Shown: positions 37,701 through 43,927 of the stretch, piece after piece
Numbering within the stretch: the stretch's first letter is position 1
Layout of the letters: each line of letters begins with the position of its first letter
Source: Pseudomonas sp. NBRC 111124
Lineage (GTDB): Bacteria; Pseudomonadota; Gammaproteobacteria; Pseudomonadales; Pseudomonadaceae
NCBI RefSeq assembly: GCF_001320245.1
Contig: NZ_BCBA01000013.1
Location: 216,408-280,407 of the forward strand
Direction: 5' to 3'
Length of the DNA: 64,000 bases
Notes under the pieces: model-generated
Database searches by the model: none
What the model was told of the DNA's origin: nothing
The model's input: the letters and a program-made list of their open reading frames with translations, nothing else
Program-made: the position numbers and the translations under genes

Positions 37701-40700
37701 TGGCCACTGGAAATTTCACCGCCCTGGTTGCTGACGCTGGCGAGCTGCTTCAGCAGCAACTGGCCTGGCGCGTTGATCAGCCCACCCTGGTTGTTCAAGT
37801 AGCCATTGTTCAGATCGAGGGTGACACCCGCCTGGCCGTAGAACCGGCCACCGTCACGCTGGTCCAGGCGGGTGACCGAGGCCTCCAGTTGCCCGCTGCT
37901 GTGAATACTCCCACCTAAGCTGTTGTCGGTGGCCCCCGCATTGAGAAGAAGGTCGCCCGCGCTGTCGATCAGGCCGGCCTGGTTGAGCAGTTGGGCGCTG
38001 ATGCGTGCGGCCAGGCCGCTGTCACTGCTGAGTTTGCCTGCTCGGTTGTCCAGGCTGGCGGCGTTGAGTTCGGCCGCCTGCCTGGCGTACAACACCCCCT
38101 GGCGGTTGTCCACGGCGCCAAGGCTGTCGAGGGTGAGCTGACGGTCGCTCTGGACCAGGCCTTGCCGGTTGTCCAGCGCACCGACGTTGATCACCGCCTC
38201 ACTGGCCAGCAGCTGGCCGCCCTGGTTGTCGACGGTACCTTCGGCTTGCAGCGCAAGCGCGCCGCTGCTGCTGAGGCTACCGACCTGGTTCACCAGATTA
38301 CCCGTGCGGATATCCAGCTGGGCCGCCGAAACCAGGCCCTTGGTGTTTTCCAGCATACGGGCGATACGCAAGGTCAGCCCCTGCTCACTGAGCAGCTTGC
38401 CACTGCCGTTGTCCAGTGCACCGGTGGCCAACAGGAAACCGAGGTTGCTGGAAATTTCGCCACCGCGGTTATCGACCGACGCGACATTGTTCAGCAGCAG
38501 GCGACCGGTTGCATTCAACCGCCCACCCTGGTTGTCGAGGCGCCCCTGGTTCAGGTCGAGGGTGAGTGCGCCCTGACTGAGCAATTGCCCGTCACCGTGC
38601 TGGTCAAGAGCGCCCAGCCTGGCATCGAGCTGTTCGCCACTGCTGACCCGGCCGCCGCTACTGTTGTCCAATACCCCGGCTTGCAGGTCGAGGCTGCGCT
38701 CGCCGCGCAGCGTGCCGTTGGCGTTGCTCAGCGTGCCGTCGAGCATTAGCCCGAGATGGTTGCCTGCGAACACCGCACCCTGCTGGTTATCCAGTTGTGC
38801 GCCACGCAAGGAAAGCTGGTCCCCGGCACTGAGATGACCTGTCCCGTTGTGCACCTCTCCTGCGCTGGTGAGTTTCAAATTTCGGTCTGCCTGGATTCGA
38901 CCATTGCGGTTGTCCAGCGTGGCAGCGGTAATCAGGCCTTCTGCGGCCTGCAGTTCGCCGTCGGCGTTGCTCAGCGTACCCTCAACGGCCAGTGTCAGGT
39001 CATCGCGTATGTTCAGCTTGCCTTGGCTGTTGCCGAGGCTACCCAGCTGTGCGTCCAGCCGCGCCGCAGAAACCAGCCCGGCCGCGTTGTCCATGGCCTT
39101 GGCGATACGCAGGGTCAGCAGTTGCTCGCCGAGCAATTTACCGCCCCGGTTGTCCAGGCTGCTGGCCTCCACGGTGAAGGTTTGGCGGCTGGAGATCTCG
39201 CCGCCCTGGTTATCGACACTGTCCAGATTGCGCAGCAGCAACTGCCCCGGGGCGTTGAGCAGGCCGCCTTGATTGTTCAAGTGACCGTGATTCAAGTCCA
39301 GGACCAGGTCGTTCTGGCTGTAGAGCTGCCCGCCACCGGCCTGCGCCAGCTCGCTGACGCTGGCTTGCACATTCTGGCCGTGCACACGCCCGGCGTTGCG
39401 GTTGTCCAGTTGCGCGGCACGCAGTTGCAACGTAGCCCCGGCGGCCAGTTCGCCCTGCTGGTTGACCAGGTTGGCGCTACTCAGTTGCAGGTTGGCACCG
39501 GCGCTGAACAGGCCGCTCTGGTTGAGCAAGTCACCTTCCAAGGTGGCCGTCAGGTCGCCGCCGCTGGTGAGCTTGCCGGAGCGGTTATCAAGCTCAGCGG
39601 TGCTCAGCACCACGTGCGCGCCGCTGGCCAGGATGCCGTTACGGTTATCGACACGGGCTGCGTTCAGCTGCAAGCGGTCGGAGGCCTGTATCCGGCCGCC
39701 TTGGTTGTCCAGCGTCCCCACATCGAGGCCGAGGTTTGCGCCCACCAACTCACCGCCACGGTTATCCAGCCCGCCTGGGGCTACCAGCCCCAGGTCACCC
39801 TCGCTTTTGAGCTTGCCAGCGCGGTTGTCCAGTTGGTCGGCACGCAGTTCGAAACTGCGCACGCTGGAAATTTCGCCACCCTGGTTGTTCACCGAGGCGA
39901 GGTTGAGCAGTTGCAGCGAGCCCGGTGCGGTGACCAGGCCGCCCTGGTTGTTCCAGCTGCCATGATTGAGGTCCAGGCTGACACCGGCCTGGCCGTGCAG
40001 GCGGCCGACACTGTTGTCCAGGCTGCCGACCACGAGCCGCATGTCACTCTGCGCGGTCAGGTTGCCGTCGTGGTTGTTCAGGGCGCCACTGACACGGGCA
40101 TCCAGGCCTGCCTGGCTGCTGATCATGCCTTGCTGGTCGTTGAGCAGGCTGGCGGCGTCGAGCCACAGGCCACTGGCGGCGATCAGCCCCGCGCTGTTGC
40201 TGAGGGTACGGGCAATGCTCAGGGTCAGGCCCTGGTCACTCAACAGTTTGCCTGCACCGTTGTCGAGGCTGCTTGCGCTGACGTTGAAGGCGCGCTGGCT
40301 GGCGATTTCACCCTGACGGTTATCGACGCCATCGAGGTTGCTCAGGGTCAGCTGCCCGCTGGCGTTGATCGCACCACTGCGGTTGTCCAACAGTCCGCGA
40401 CGCAGGTCGAGGCTCAGGTCACCCTCGCTGACCAGGCGCCCGCCGCCCTGCTGATCAAGGCCACCGACGCTGGCCGTCAGGCGCTGTTTGCTGGTGAGCT
40501 GGCCACCGCTGCGGTTATCGAGCAGGCCCGCGGCATACAGGTCGAGTGCTTGCCCCGCCGCCACCAGGCCGGCGACGTTGTCCAGCGTTGCCACGTGAAG
40601 GGTGACTTGCCCCAGGCCCGCCAATTCGCCATTGCGGTTGATCAGGCTGGTGCTGCTGACACTCAATGCACCGCTGCTGCCCAACAGCCCGCCCTGCCCG

Positions 40701-42064
40701 TTGAGCAAGCTCTGGCTGTTGACGCCAAGGTTGGCGCCAGCGAGCACACGCCCGTGGTTCTGGTTGTCCACCCGGGCGACCTCAAGCTGGGCATTGCGCC
40801 CGGCGCTCAGGGTGCCCCCCTGGTTGGCCAGGTCGCTGGCCGTGACCGCAACGTCCCGGCTGGCGGCCAGGGTGTGGCCAGTGTTGTCCAGCGACTGCGC
40901 ACTGATGCGCACATCACCTTGGTTGTTGCGGCTGTTGTCGGCGTTGACGCCGGCTTCGATGACGCCCTGGTTCAACACCCGCCCCGTGCTGTCGAGGCGC
41001 ACGCTGTCACGCGCGGCCAGATTGCGCTGGTTGCGCAACTCGCCCTGGGCGCTGATGGCCAGGTCCTTGCCCGCATACACAGTCCCCTGGGCATCGACAG
41101 CCTGTGCCTTGGCAGCGAGCGAGCCGCCGGCGGACACCTGGCCTAGGTTCAACTGGCCATTGGCATCGATCTGGATATCACCCCCGGCAATCATGTCGCC
41201 GGCCAGTCTCACCCCTACGCCGGCCTCGGTGCCTACCAGGCGAATGGTATCGACGTACATGCCGCCAAGGGCCGATGAGTCGATCGCCAGCTGCGGCACC
41301 GTGCTGCCATCGGCCGCACGCGCTGTGGCCGTCAGCGTTTGAGCATCGACATCGTTGCGCCCAGCGATGATAGCCAGCTTCTTCGCCTGGATCTGCGCAT
41401 TGACCTGCGCCGCCCGGGTGATGATCTCGAACTGGTCGACATTGCTCGCGTTCAGTCCCGCGCCCTGAATGGCGATGGCCCCCTGATCGACTTGGTAACG
41501 GCTCAGCTGACCGTTCTCGATCACCGGCTTGCCAGTACTCAGCGTCACCTTCGGGGTATTGATGAAGCCGCAGCCATCGCAGCTGATGCCATGGGGGTTG
41601 GCAACGATGACGTGCGCGGCCTTGCCCGCCACTTCGGTATAACCGCGCAGCTGGCTAGGATTGGCGCCGTTGACCTCATTGAGGATGATATCGGCGGCGC
41701 GACCGGAGAAATTCGGGTTGCCGACGATGATGCCGCCCAGCTGGGTGTTCTGCGTGCGATCCGTCGCGTTGTTGAGAATCAGGCCCTGGGTGCCGACGTT
41801 GTAGTCCTTGAACTGGTTGTGCGAGAGGCCGTTGCCATTAGGCGTGGCGATATTGACGATCGGTACGCCATTGCCTGCCTGCGCCAACCCGGTACCTGGC
41901 GCGCTGACCGCAATGCCTTCGGCCTGGGCCCACAGTGGCTGCCAGAACATGACGTTGGCCAGCAGCAAGGCCAGTGCACGCTTGGGCATGCCACAGAATG
42001 TGTCGCGCGATCGCACGGCGGCAGACGGCAGGCGAACCAGGAAGGCGAATTGGCGAACGTCCAT
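25736..42064 (-). CDS. FhaB/CdiA-type giant exoprotein with C-terminal toxin (two-partner secretion)
   Basis: 5442 residues. An extended signal peptide (MDVRQFAFLVRLP through MFWQPLWAQA) leads to the TPS haemagglutination domain with the ANPHGISCDGCGF motif near residue 155. Most of the protein (about 350-4000) is degenerate FHA repeats of the form SLDNRGGKL. A DUF637-like segment follows (about 4880 on), then hydrophobic Ala/Gly-rich helices, and a pretoxin region with YNYLTHEE near 5225, where other CdiA have VENN. The last 90 residues (GKSYITRDLDGHNGGAWKM, TRDGTFDKNLNRIGD) resemble the toxin_21 (Ntox21) class as I recall it. Expected role: a surface filament delivering a toxin into neighbours. 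GAGG precedes the ATG; fhaC lies 30 bases upstream. Confidence 0.9.
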   Translation of the reverse strand: MDVRQFAFLVRLPSAAVRSRDTFCGMPKRALALLLANVMFWQPLWAQAEGIAVSAPGTGLAQAGNGVPIVNIATPNGNGLSHNQFKDYNVGTQGLILNNATDRTQNTQLGGIIVGNPNFSGRAADIILNEVNGANPSQLRGYTEVAGKAAHVIVANPHGISCDGCGFINTPKVTLSTGKPVIENGQLSRYQVDQGAIAIQGAGLNASNVDQFEIITRAAQVNAQIQAKKLAIIAGRNDVDAQTLTATARAADGSTVPQLAIDSSALGGMYVDTIRLVGTEAGVGVRLAGDMIAGGDIQIDANGQLNLGQVSAGGSLAAKAQAVDAQGTVYAGKDLAISAQGELRNQRNLAARDSVRLDSTGRVLNQGVIEAGVNADNSRNNQGDVRISAQSLDNTGHTLAASRDVAVTASDLANQGGTLSAGRNAQLEVARVDNQNHGRVLAGANLGVNSQSLLNGQGGLLGSSGALSVSSTSLINRNGELAGLGQVTLHVATLDNVAGLVAAGQALDLYAAGLLDNRSGGQLTSKQRLTASVGGLDQQGGGRLVSEGDLSLDLRRGLLDNRSGAINASGQLTLSNLDGVDNRQGEIASQRAFNVSASSLDNGAGKLLSDQGLTLSIARTLSNSAGLIAASGLWLDAASLLNDQQGMISSQAGLDARVSGALNNHDGNLTAQSDMRLVVGSLDNSVGRLHGQAGVSLDLNHGSWNNQGGLVTAPGSLQLLNLASVNNQGGEISSVRSFELRADQLDNRAGKLKSEGDLGLVAPGGLDNRGGELVGANLGLDVGTLDNQGGRIQASDRLQLNAARVDNRNGILASGAHVVLSTAELDNRSGKLTSGGDLTATLEGDLLNQSGLFSAGANLQLSSANLVNQQGELAAGATLQLRAAQLDNRNAGRVHGQNVQASVSELAQAGGGQLYSQNDLVLDLNHGHLNNQGGLLNAPGQLLLRNLDSVDNQGGEISSRQTFTVEASSLDNRGGKLLGEQLLTLRIAKAMDNAAGLVSAARLDAQLGSLGNSQGKLNIRDDLTLAVEGTLSNADGELQAAEGLITAATLDNRNGRIQADRNLKLTSAGEVHNGTGHLSAGDQLSLRGAQLDNQQGAVFAGNHLGLMLDGTLSNANGTLRGERSLDLQAGVLDNSSGGRVSSGEQLDARLGALDQHGDGQLLSQGALTLDLNQGRLDNQGGRLNATGRLLLNNVASVDNRGGEISSNLGFLLATGALDNGSGKLLSEQGLTLRIARMLENTKGLVSAAQLDIRTGNLVNQVGSLSSSGALALQAEGTVDNQGGQLLASEAVINVGALDNRQGLVQSDRQLTLDSLGAVDNRQGVLYARQAAELNAASLDNRAGKLSSDSGLAARISAQLLNQAGLIDSAGDLLLNAGATDNSLGGSIHSSGQLEASVTRLDQRDGGRFYGQAGVTLDLNNGYLNNQGGLINAPGQLLLKQLASVSNQGGEISSGQAFELAAAELLNGGKVLSEQGLTLRIAQALDNTLGQIKAASLDVRAGSLVNREGSLEAREGLELAVGSLLNNQKGRVLGGSVGLTSVELNNSAGLVQADTRLNLRHTGVVSNRTGQLLAGEALSLEAASLDNGQGRVASDSTMALAISGQLLNHGGVLGAVGALQLHADSLFNNTAGRITGKHDIDVETRQFDNRGGNLVATGQLHVQSHALDNRQAGLLNAGNGMTLRVERLDNRAGQIASVADLDMNGESLDNSGAGQVVANGTLQLTLSRLDNQAKGIISGQRAVTIVAGQMDNSAQGSLYGKSGVSLLLQGGGWSGQLDNRQGAIRSDADLRLSTAQGIGNQGGELLAVGALTLSSLSLDNTAGRIAANGSMTLGTGAFNNQGGRLISLDQLDLKAGQVDNLGGTIASVKSLTASLHGLDQRGGGELYSNSALTLDLNQGLLNNSGGLINAPGPLLLRNLSTVINRGGEISSEQGFGLLADSLDNRDGGLLSDQAIDLDIRQALLNAGGQVTANGLTAKAASLDNSNGLFSSGANLDLALTGALLNAAGEVSAAGVNKVAAQSLSNDRGQVMGDVALDLQVAGALSNQGGTLGAGRELQVTAGSLDNSGNGSLVSDGSLGLSVADLLDNQNGGSVLAKGAMALQVERLDNRGGRLAGQNALTLRGTSLDNRSGVVRANRDMQLHLAQLDNREGLLSGVQGLDLDIGELLNQGGLLSASGGLGLKADSVGNGKGRIASQGDLLANIGLLVQEGGELVAEGELSLTGDQLDNAGGLVGSRKALRLQVQSVKNQGGEISSQQQVTLGVTQLDNSAGKLLAGTSLEMTVARLVNQARGLVFARDINLAAARLDNAQGTLAAQQSLQVRLAAQGAGALDAGLDNRQGHLGSEGTLRLDGQLLDNRAGSISSAGQLVLNGAAGLLNQGGVLESGQGLSLTSASLDNSDQGLIKSQGNTTVVTGRLDNNQGGRLISSADLTLSASQVSNGGRIASNGVLDARVTGLVQDQGELFSNRQLTLDLNQGALINGGLINAPSLTLKNLATVTNQGGEISSQGALDLAARSFDNSDGKLVSNQFLALRVDQALGNRNGRISGAQLALDSQRLDNSDGLISTRGALAVHAGESLLNRRGTLVADDLLTLDSDNLDNSQGQIAGKALVELKAGTFDNQGGQLIGTDRVSVAATRVDNRTGLLGATQALDLAIDNLDNRAGELTSNSDLTLTGQSLDNSDGGVLFAGGKLTLAVQQVLNRSRGQLHGQAVDVSGASLDNSGGAIFSQRPLVLNFSGALSNRHGTLSSESTLVVSANSLDNQGGNLGSADDLTLTVAGALDNSDGELLSDARLHLRSASLVNDQGSISAKGAVSLGTGTVSNRGGKLNSAQTLDLNAGQVINGGNIGSLGALTVTVTGLDQQGGKLSGNTSLSLDLQGGKLDNQGGLINSAGPLRLSNLADVSNRAGEISSAEAYTLAARSLDNDGGRVLASQGLNLVIDQTLSNLKGLIGAASLGISAGAVDNRGGTVNSRNDLLLGSRGLLVNGQQGLISAAGQLTLSSDRLSNQGGALLAGQGLSLTTRVVNNSAAGLINGQTDVSINADSVDNSGGEISATQDLALTASSLINSSGKLIGARQLVLSAASIGNQGGLLSGWQGLSLKGGSLDNRNLGTLSSRQGALDVQLTGALLNGGDGALVSQGRMDVEAASLDNSGGVLSSGAALHLNAATLANLGGSIDAQQLLSVTGSDLNNRGGRIAGNGSLLLDLRGNLDNSGGTLVSAEALQLVQARQVLNHGGKIVSRSGLALNAGSLDNGQLGTLAAKEQVKVNVASTLRNDSQGLIYSENADVALQAGELLNQQGEVQGRSGVLLDIAGALENRGGKLLAQGGNLVVQRAGSLGNQGGILASVAGLLDVNVSGLLDNRRDLAGNGGVVQGQQLLLVAGSVDNSGGRVAAQSSDARIRSASLVNAGGGLYAKGLVRVDGSSLDNSAGQLAGNRVELALGNTLANRSGVIESDTQLLVSAASVDNQGGQLRALGTAGKSEFQIGGGFDNRNGRVEVANTDLTLNTSGLSNLGGSVLHGGSGTFDISTANITNSGGTLVTRGGLTLTAASWTNSSVIQAGRLTVNVDELNQTADGQLLASERFSGSGNNWSTAGLIASDGGLDLSLAGSLNVSGRVSSLGAMNAGLGQLSLSGSGSLASGAASTLNIGGLLSNAGRLTSASSLAVQAGGIDNYGSLGSGQALTLSTGNLSNQGGFIYSGTDMALYAQSLTNRQGDIYSLGAIRVARDAQGNRSALLENISGTMESVGDFTIAASTVSNKRVDFSLTPTVQSGYIGVRCHSCSSYKDGSTTLASRSHLVWGQTYSYEAVDQVEKQASLISGQNLSVASDVFANSNSTVSAVGNMSINTGSFSNTGTSLNGYSELKYIDIGIPGSELWKLIAHYNADNDPGYTGGLRFWNAAGQQTMAPITSDSRPIGKGDTIYWVDFGTMRVDTTMLKGSHRYRYAEYVFPSNYGNGQPSSAPAAIQSATPFLTQRVENAGSNYLPSVVQAGGALAITASSNISNGVERAYSQAVTGAARGLNTGATGTGMAPVIVLNRQLPANLAQQQINPLSLPGFSLPTNPNGLFRLSDQAASAGQASQAGSGAGSWTLGAASIDLAQREQALPGTTGRTLQVDDNAQLWASTQQLSVAAREAGTLGATASAVDVSAVGSVNNSAWQSGRSQAGEVTRNEGIGSQAPSGGAAGSLSATGQAVDLAGIETNRDTLVGVSTPGSSTGPANVPGLASGSRDTTVAGQSAGRTDLAPQARDGLTGVAAVQPAPVITVDPLSPASQAVVSAAARPGIPSADGRSTVTSPGSAQLTAAAGQSIDRVTGLPDRNVVSQPHKYLVETNPLLTDLKQFMSSDYLLAGLGYNPDESAKRLGDGFYEQRLLQQAVVAATGQRFLAGQTSDEQMFKYLMDNAIASKQQLNLAVGVGLTSEQVAALTHDIVWLEEVTVNGEKVLVPVLYMANANNRLAPNGALVAGNDLNLVAGQDLLNVGTLRASNNLSAAAGNDIVNSGLIQAGNRVDLLAGNDIVNKAGGIISGRDISMTTLKGDVINERSVTSQVTDASRLHMRTDYVDSAARIEAANDLSINAGRDFVSAGGALQSGRDTSIEAGRDILLGSAEAVDSAAYGRTTSQTVTQSGSSVSAGRDFTAVAGRDLSAVASQIEAQRAIDISASGDVTLMSAADESHSAYTSKKLKTQQDHVSQVSTVLTAGGDVAISAGKDLALSASRISAGDEAYLVAGGQLALLAAEDLDYSLYDKKKKGSFGSKYTKRDEVTQVTNVGSAISAGGDLMLVSGGDQLYQAAKLDSGADLIINSGGAVAFEAVKDLHQESHVKSKSSLAWNSAKGRGNTDETLRQSQLLASGDVLIKAADGLKVDITQVDQKSVSETIDLMVQQDPQLAWLKEAEARGDVDWRQVKEVHDSFKYSSSGLGVAAQLIIAIIVTYLTAGAASAALGSAAGATAGSGTAMAASGTATASAVAGGAAAGSTVAAGWANVALSSIAASAASGATISAINNRGNLSLVLKDVMSPDALRGYVVTGLTAGLTTGMFDDWTATETGTSSALPNSGAVLPAGGLSTWDGIGRFAGNQLLQNGTSTVLDRALGGDSALSDALRSSLASTFAAAGFNLVGDLGNRFDLQPGGAAKVALHAVMGGLAAEAAGGDFKTGAVAAGLNEALVDTLAQHYAEMQPEKKQQLLIMNSQFLGVLAAAAVNGDGDSSQMGAWVASYSTQYNYLTHEEVKNKDAEEKACPDDGCVQDTREKYAQLDETRNKELADVCRKNPGQCEDISAKLSADEPKLRALAKEAAARGEYGASVVIGYVISSSNQDAQNIIASELSALKGGDGSRFLSVLGSTLLSATMGGRSVVTKQPVYRTTKEAKVAAEELGYQKISETVHGGQAVFRKGKSYITRDLDGHNGGAWKMASSVKALESRTTRDGTFDKNLNRIGD
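26453..26638 (-). repeat. FhaB pretoxin segment duplicated downstream
   Basis: This part of fhaB (encoding MGGLAAEAAGGDFKTG through LLIMNSQF) is repeated at 25213-25391 in the same orientation with scattered changes. It is a natural site for recombination that swaps toxin/immunity modules. Confidence 0.7.
33400..40415 (-). repeat. Long-period repeats inside fhaB
   Basis: A cassette of about 90 residues (LDLNQG-LNNQGGLINAPG, then NQGGEISS, LDN-GKLLSEQGLTLRI) occurs eight times. The copies begin near 40395, 39965, 39285, 38545, 37805, 36375, 34640 and 33425. Several neighbouring copies are about 680-740 bases apart and others 1.2-1.7 kb. This is a higher order than the short FHA repeat, and suggests growth by unequal crossing over. 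Confidence 0.7.
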
Positions 42065-42094
42065 GTAACGACCTCAAGTCAGCAGCGGCGGTGC

Positions 42095-43798
42095 TTACAG
42101 CAGCAGGTCCAGCCGGAAGTAGATAGGAGACTCGTCCTCGGTGATGGCATCCGGGCGCTCGAGTGAATGGGCGAAAGTGACGCTGGCGGCGAGGTGCTGG
42201 CCGCGGGCGAACAACTCCAGGGAATGGCTGGAGACTCGGCCATGCTGGTCGCCACTGAAACGGTCGTGGCGAATCACGCCTTGGTCGTAGCCGACGCTGG
42301 CGCCATACTCGGCGAGCAGCGGGCGCAACCACTCAGGGTGTATCGGGCGGCTCCAGCGCAGGTCGTTGCGCCAGTAGCCCCCGCTGTCGCCAGTGAGAAA
42401 TTGATCCTTGTAGCCACGCACCGAAGACAACCCGCCCAGGCTCATGCGCTGCGGGCTGAACAGCGGATCCTCGCTGCGCTGCCCGGTTAACAAGCTGCTG
42501 AAGCTCAGGCGTTCGCCCCCCATCGAAAACGGCTGCAGGTAGCTGAGGGTGAGGGTGTATTTGCGGTAGCGTGCGTCCGGGTCGCCGGGGGCGTCTGTCT
42601 GCCGGGGCTGGGCGCCGAAGGCACCGATGCCTTGCTGCATCCCCAGGTCGAGGTTGACGAACGCAGTGCCTATGCGCCGGCCATGGTTGATGCCGAACTG
42701 CGCTTCGCTGAGCCGGTTACTGCTGTTCTTCAGGCGGCTGTCTTCGATGAAGTTGTTCGAGCGCAGGTAGGCCAGGCCGCTATTCAATGCGGTCTTGGAA
42801 ACGCTGTCTCGGTAAATCACCCGCTCGGCGCGAAACTGATGGTTCTGGGTATCACCGGTCTGTTTGAAGGCAAAGTTGTTGGCCATGGCCTGGGAGCGGT
42901 AGGCGCTCTGGCTGTAGGCATAGTTGAAGTTCCACCAACCCCAGGGCAGGTTGTAATTGAGCATCTCACTGTGAGAGGTGTGCTGATGGTCGCTGACAGC
43001 GTCATGGCCGCCACGGACCAGCAACTGGTCGGCCAGACCCAGCGGGCTGTCCCACTCCAGGCCATAAGCCCATTGCTGTTCGCCGGTGGCACGCTGCCCT
43101 TCGTTGTTACGTGACAGATTGGCCCGCCAAGGCTTGGCCGGGGTGTTACGCACATCGACGGTGCTGGCGCCTACGGTATTGCCAGGCATCAACTCCATCT
43201 TCGCCTGGTTGGACGGTAGGCGGTTGAGCTGATCGACCATCTGCTCGATGTCCCGCAGGTTGAGCCGCTCACCGACCGTGCCAGGGAAGGTCATGGCCAG
43301 TTCACGTGCCGAGAGGCCGCTGTCATCGCCACTCTTGAGGCCTTCCAAGCGCCCTTCCACCACCTGTATTTCAAGGCGGCGGGTAGTCAGGTCCTGTTGC
43401 GGCAGGTAGGCGCGGCTGGTGACCTGGCCGATTGACAGGTAATGATCGGTGATGGCCTTGAGCAAGGCGTTGAGCTGCACAACGCCCAGACACTGGCCGA
43501 CCCAAGGCTGTACCAGGCGCTCGCGCTCGGCCTGGGACAGGCTGTCGGCGCCCTTGACCTGAATGGTATCGACGGGGAAACAGCGTGAATCAGCGGCCGC
43601 CGGTGCAGAAGGCTGCGACATTTGCTGGCCTGGCAGGTCGCGCAGTTCATCGAGGCGACGCTGCTGCTCTTGCAGCAGACGGTCCTGACGATCGCGAATC
43701 AGATCCTGTTCGCCCGGCGTAGCCGCAAAAGTGCTTTCAGCTGCGCACAGCCCCAGGGCCATCAAGCACAACCTCATCGCGAGGTAGTGAAACCGCAT
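42095..43798 (-). CDS. FhaC/CdiB-type outer-membrane transporter of two-partner secretion
   Basis: 567 residues. Signal peptide (LCLMALGLCAAESTFA), an N-terminal helix rich in Arg/Gln (QDRLLQEQQRRLDEL), two POTRA domains (CFPVDTIQVKGADSLS, TRRLEIQVVEGRLEGL), and a 16-strand barrel. The conserved loop-6 motif VRGYKDQFLTGDSGGYW is clear. It moves FhaB/CdiA across the outer membrane by recognising its TPS domain. AAGGAAG precedes the ATG. It lies 30 bases before fhaB, and the two must form one transcript. Confidence 0.92.
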   Translation of the reverse strand: MRFHYLAMRLCLMALGLCAAESTFAATPGEQDLIRDRQDRLLQEQQRRLDELRDLPGQQMSQPSAPAAADSRCFPVDTIQVKGADSLSQAERERLVQPWVGQCLGVVQLNALLKAITDHYLSIGQVTSRAYLPQQDLTTRRLEIQVVEGRLEGLKSGDDSGLSARELAMTFPGTVGERLNLRDIEQMVDQLNRLPSNQAKMELMPGNTVGASTVDVRNTPAKPWRANLSRNNEGQRATGEQQWAYGLEWDSPLGLADQLLVRGGHDAVSDHQHTSHSEMLNYNLPWGWWNFNYAYSQSAYRSQAMANNFAFKQTGDTQNHQFRAERVIYRDSVSKTALNSGLAYLRSNNFIEDSRLKNSSNRLSEAQFGINHGRRIGTAFVNLDLGMQQGIGAFGAQPRQTDAPGDPDARYRKYTLTLSYLQPFSMGGERLSFSSLLTGQRSEDPLFSPQRMSLGGLSSVRGYKDQFLTGDSGGYWRNDLRWSRPIHPEWLRPLLAEYGASVGYDQGVIRHDRFSGDQHGRVSSHSLELFARGQHLAASVTFAHSLERPDAITEDESPIYFRLDLLL

Positions 43799-43840
43799 GT
43801 AACTTCCTTGTATGTGTCATTTTGCCATCATTGGTAGCGG

Positions 43841-43869
43841 ATCTTAGGGAGATGGAAAAATGGCGTCAA
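43841..43869 (-). promoter_or_regulatory. Sigma70-like promoter for fhaC-fhaB
   Basis: On the minus strand TTGACG (43869-43864), 17 bases, TAAGAT (43846-43841), about 43 bases before the fhaC ATG. Five of six and four of six matches to consensus. It lies in the gap after the terminal NRPS gene, so the CDI genes need not depend on PvdS. Confidence 0.55.
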
Positions 43870-43927
43870 GAAAATTGCGCGCAACGGTCGTGCCTGGGAT
43901 AGCAGTGCGCAGTACCACGTAACTAAG

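Noticed and set aside
33400..40415. Regular repeats that might be taken for a CRISPR array
   Set aside because: The repeats are degenerate, long and in frame within one protein; there are no constant 25-40 base repeats with unique spacers and no cas genes.
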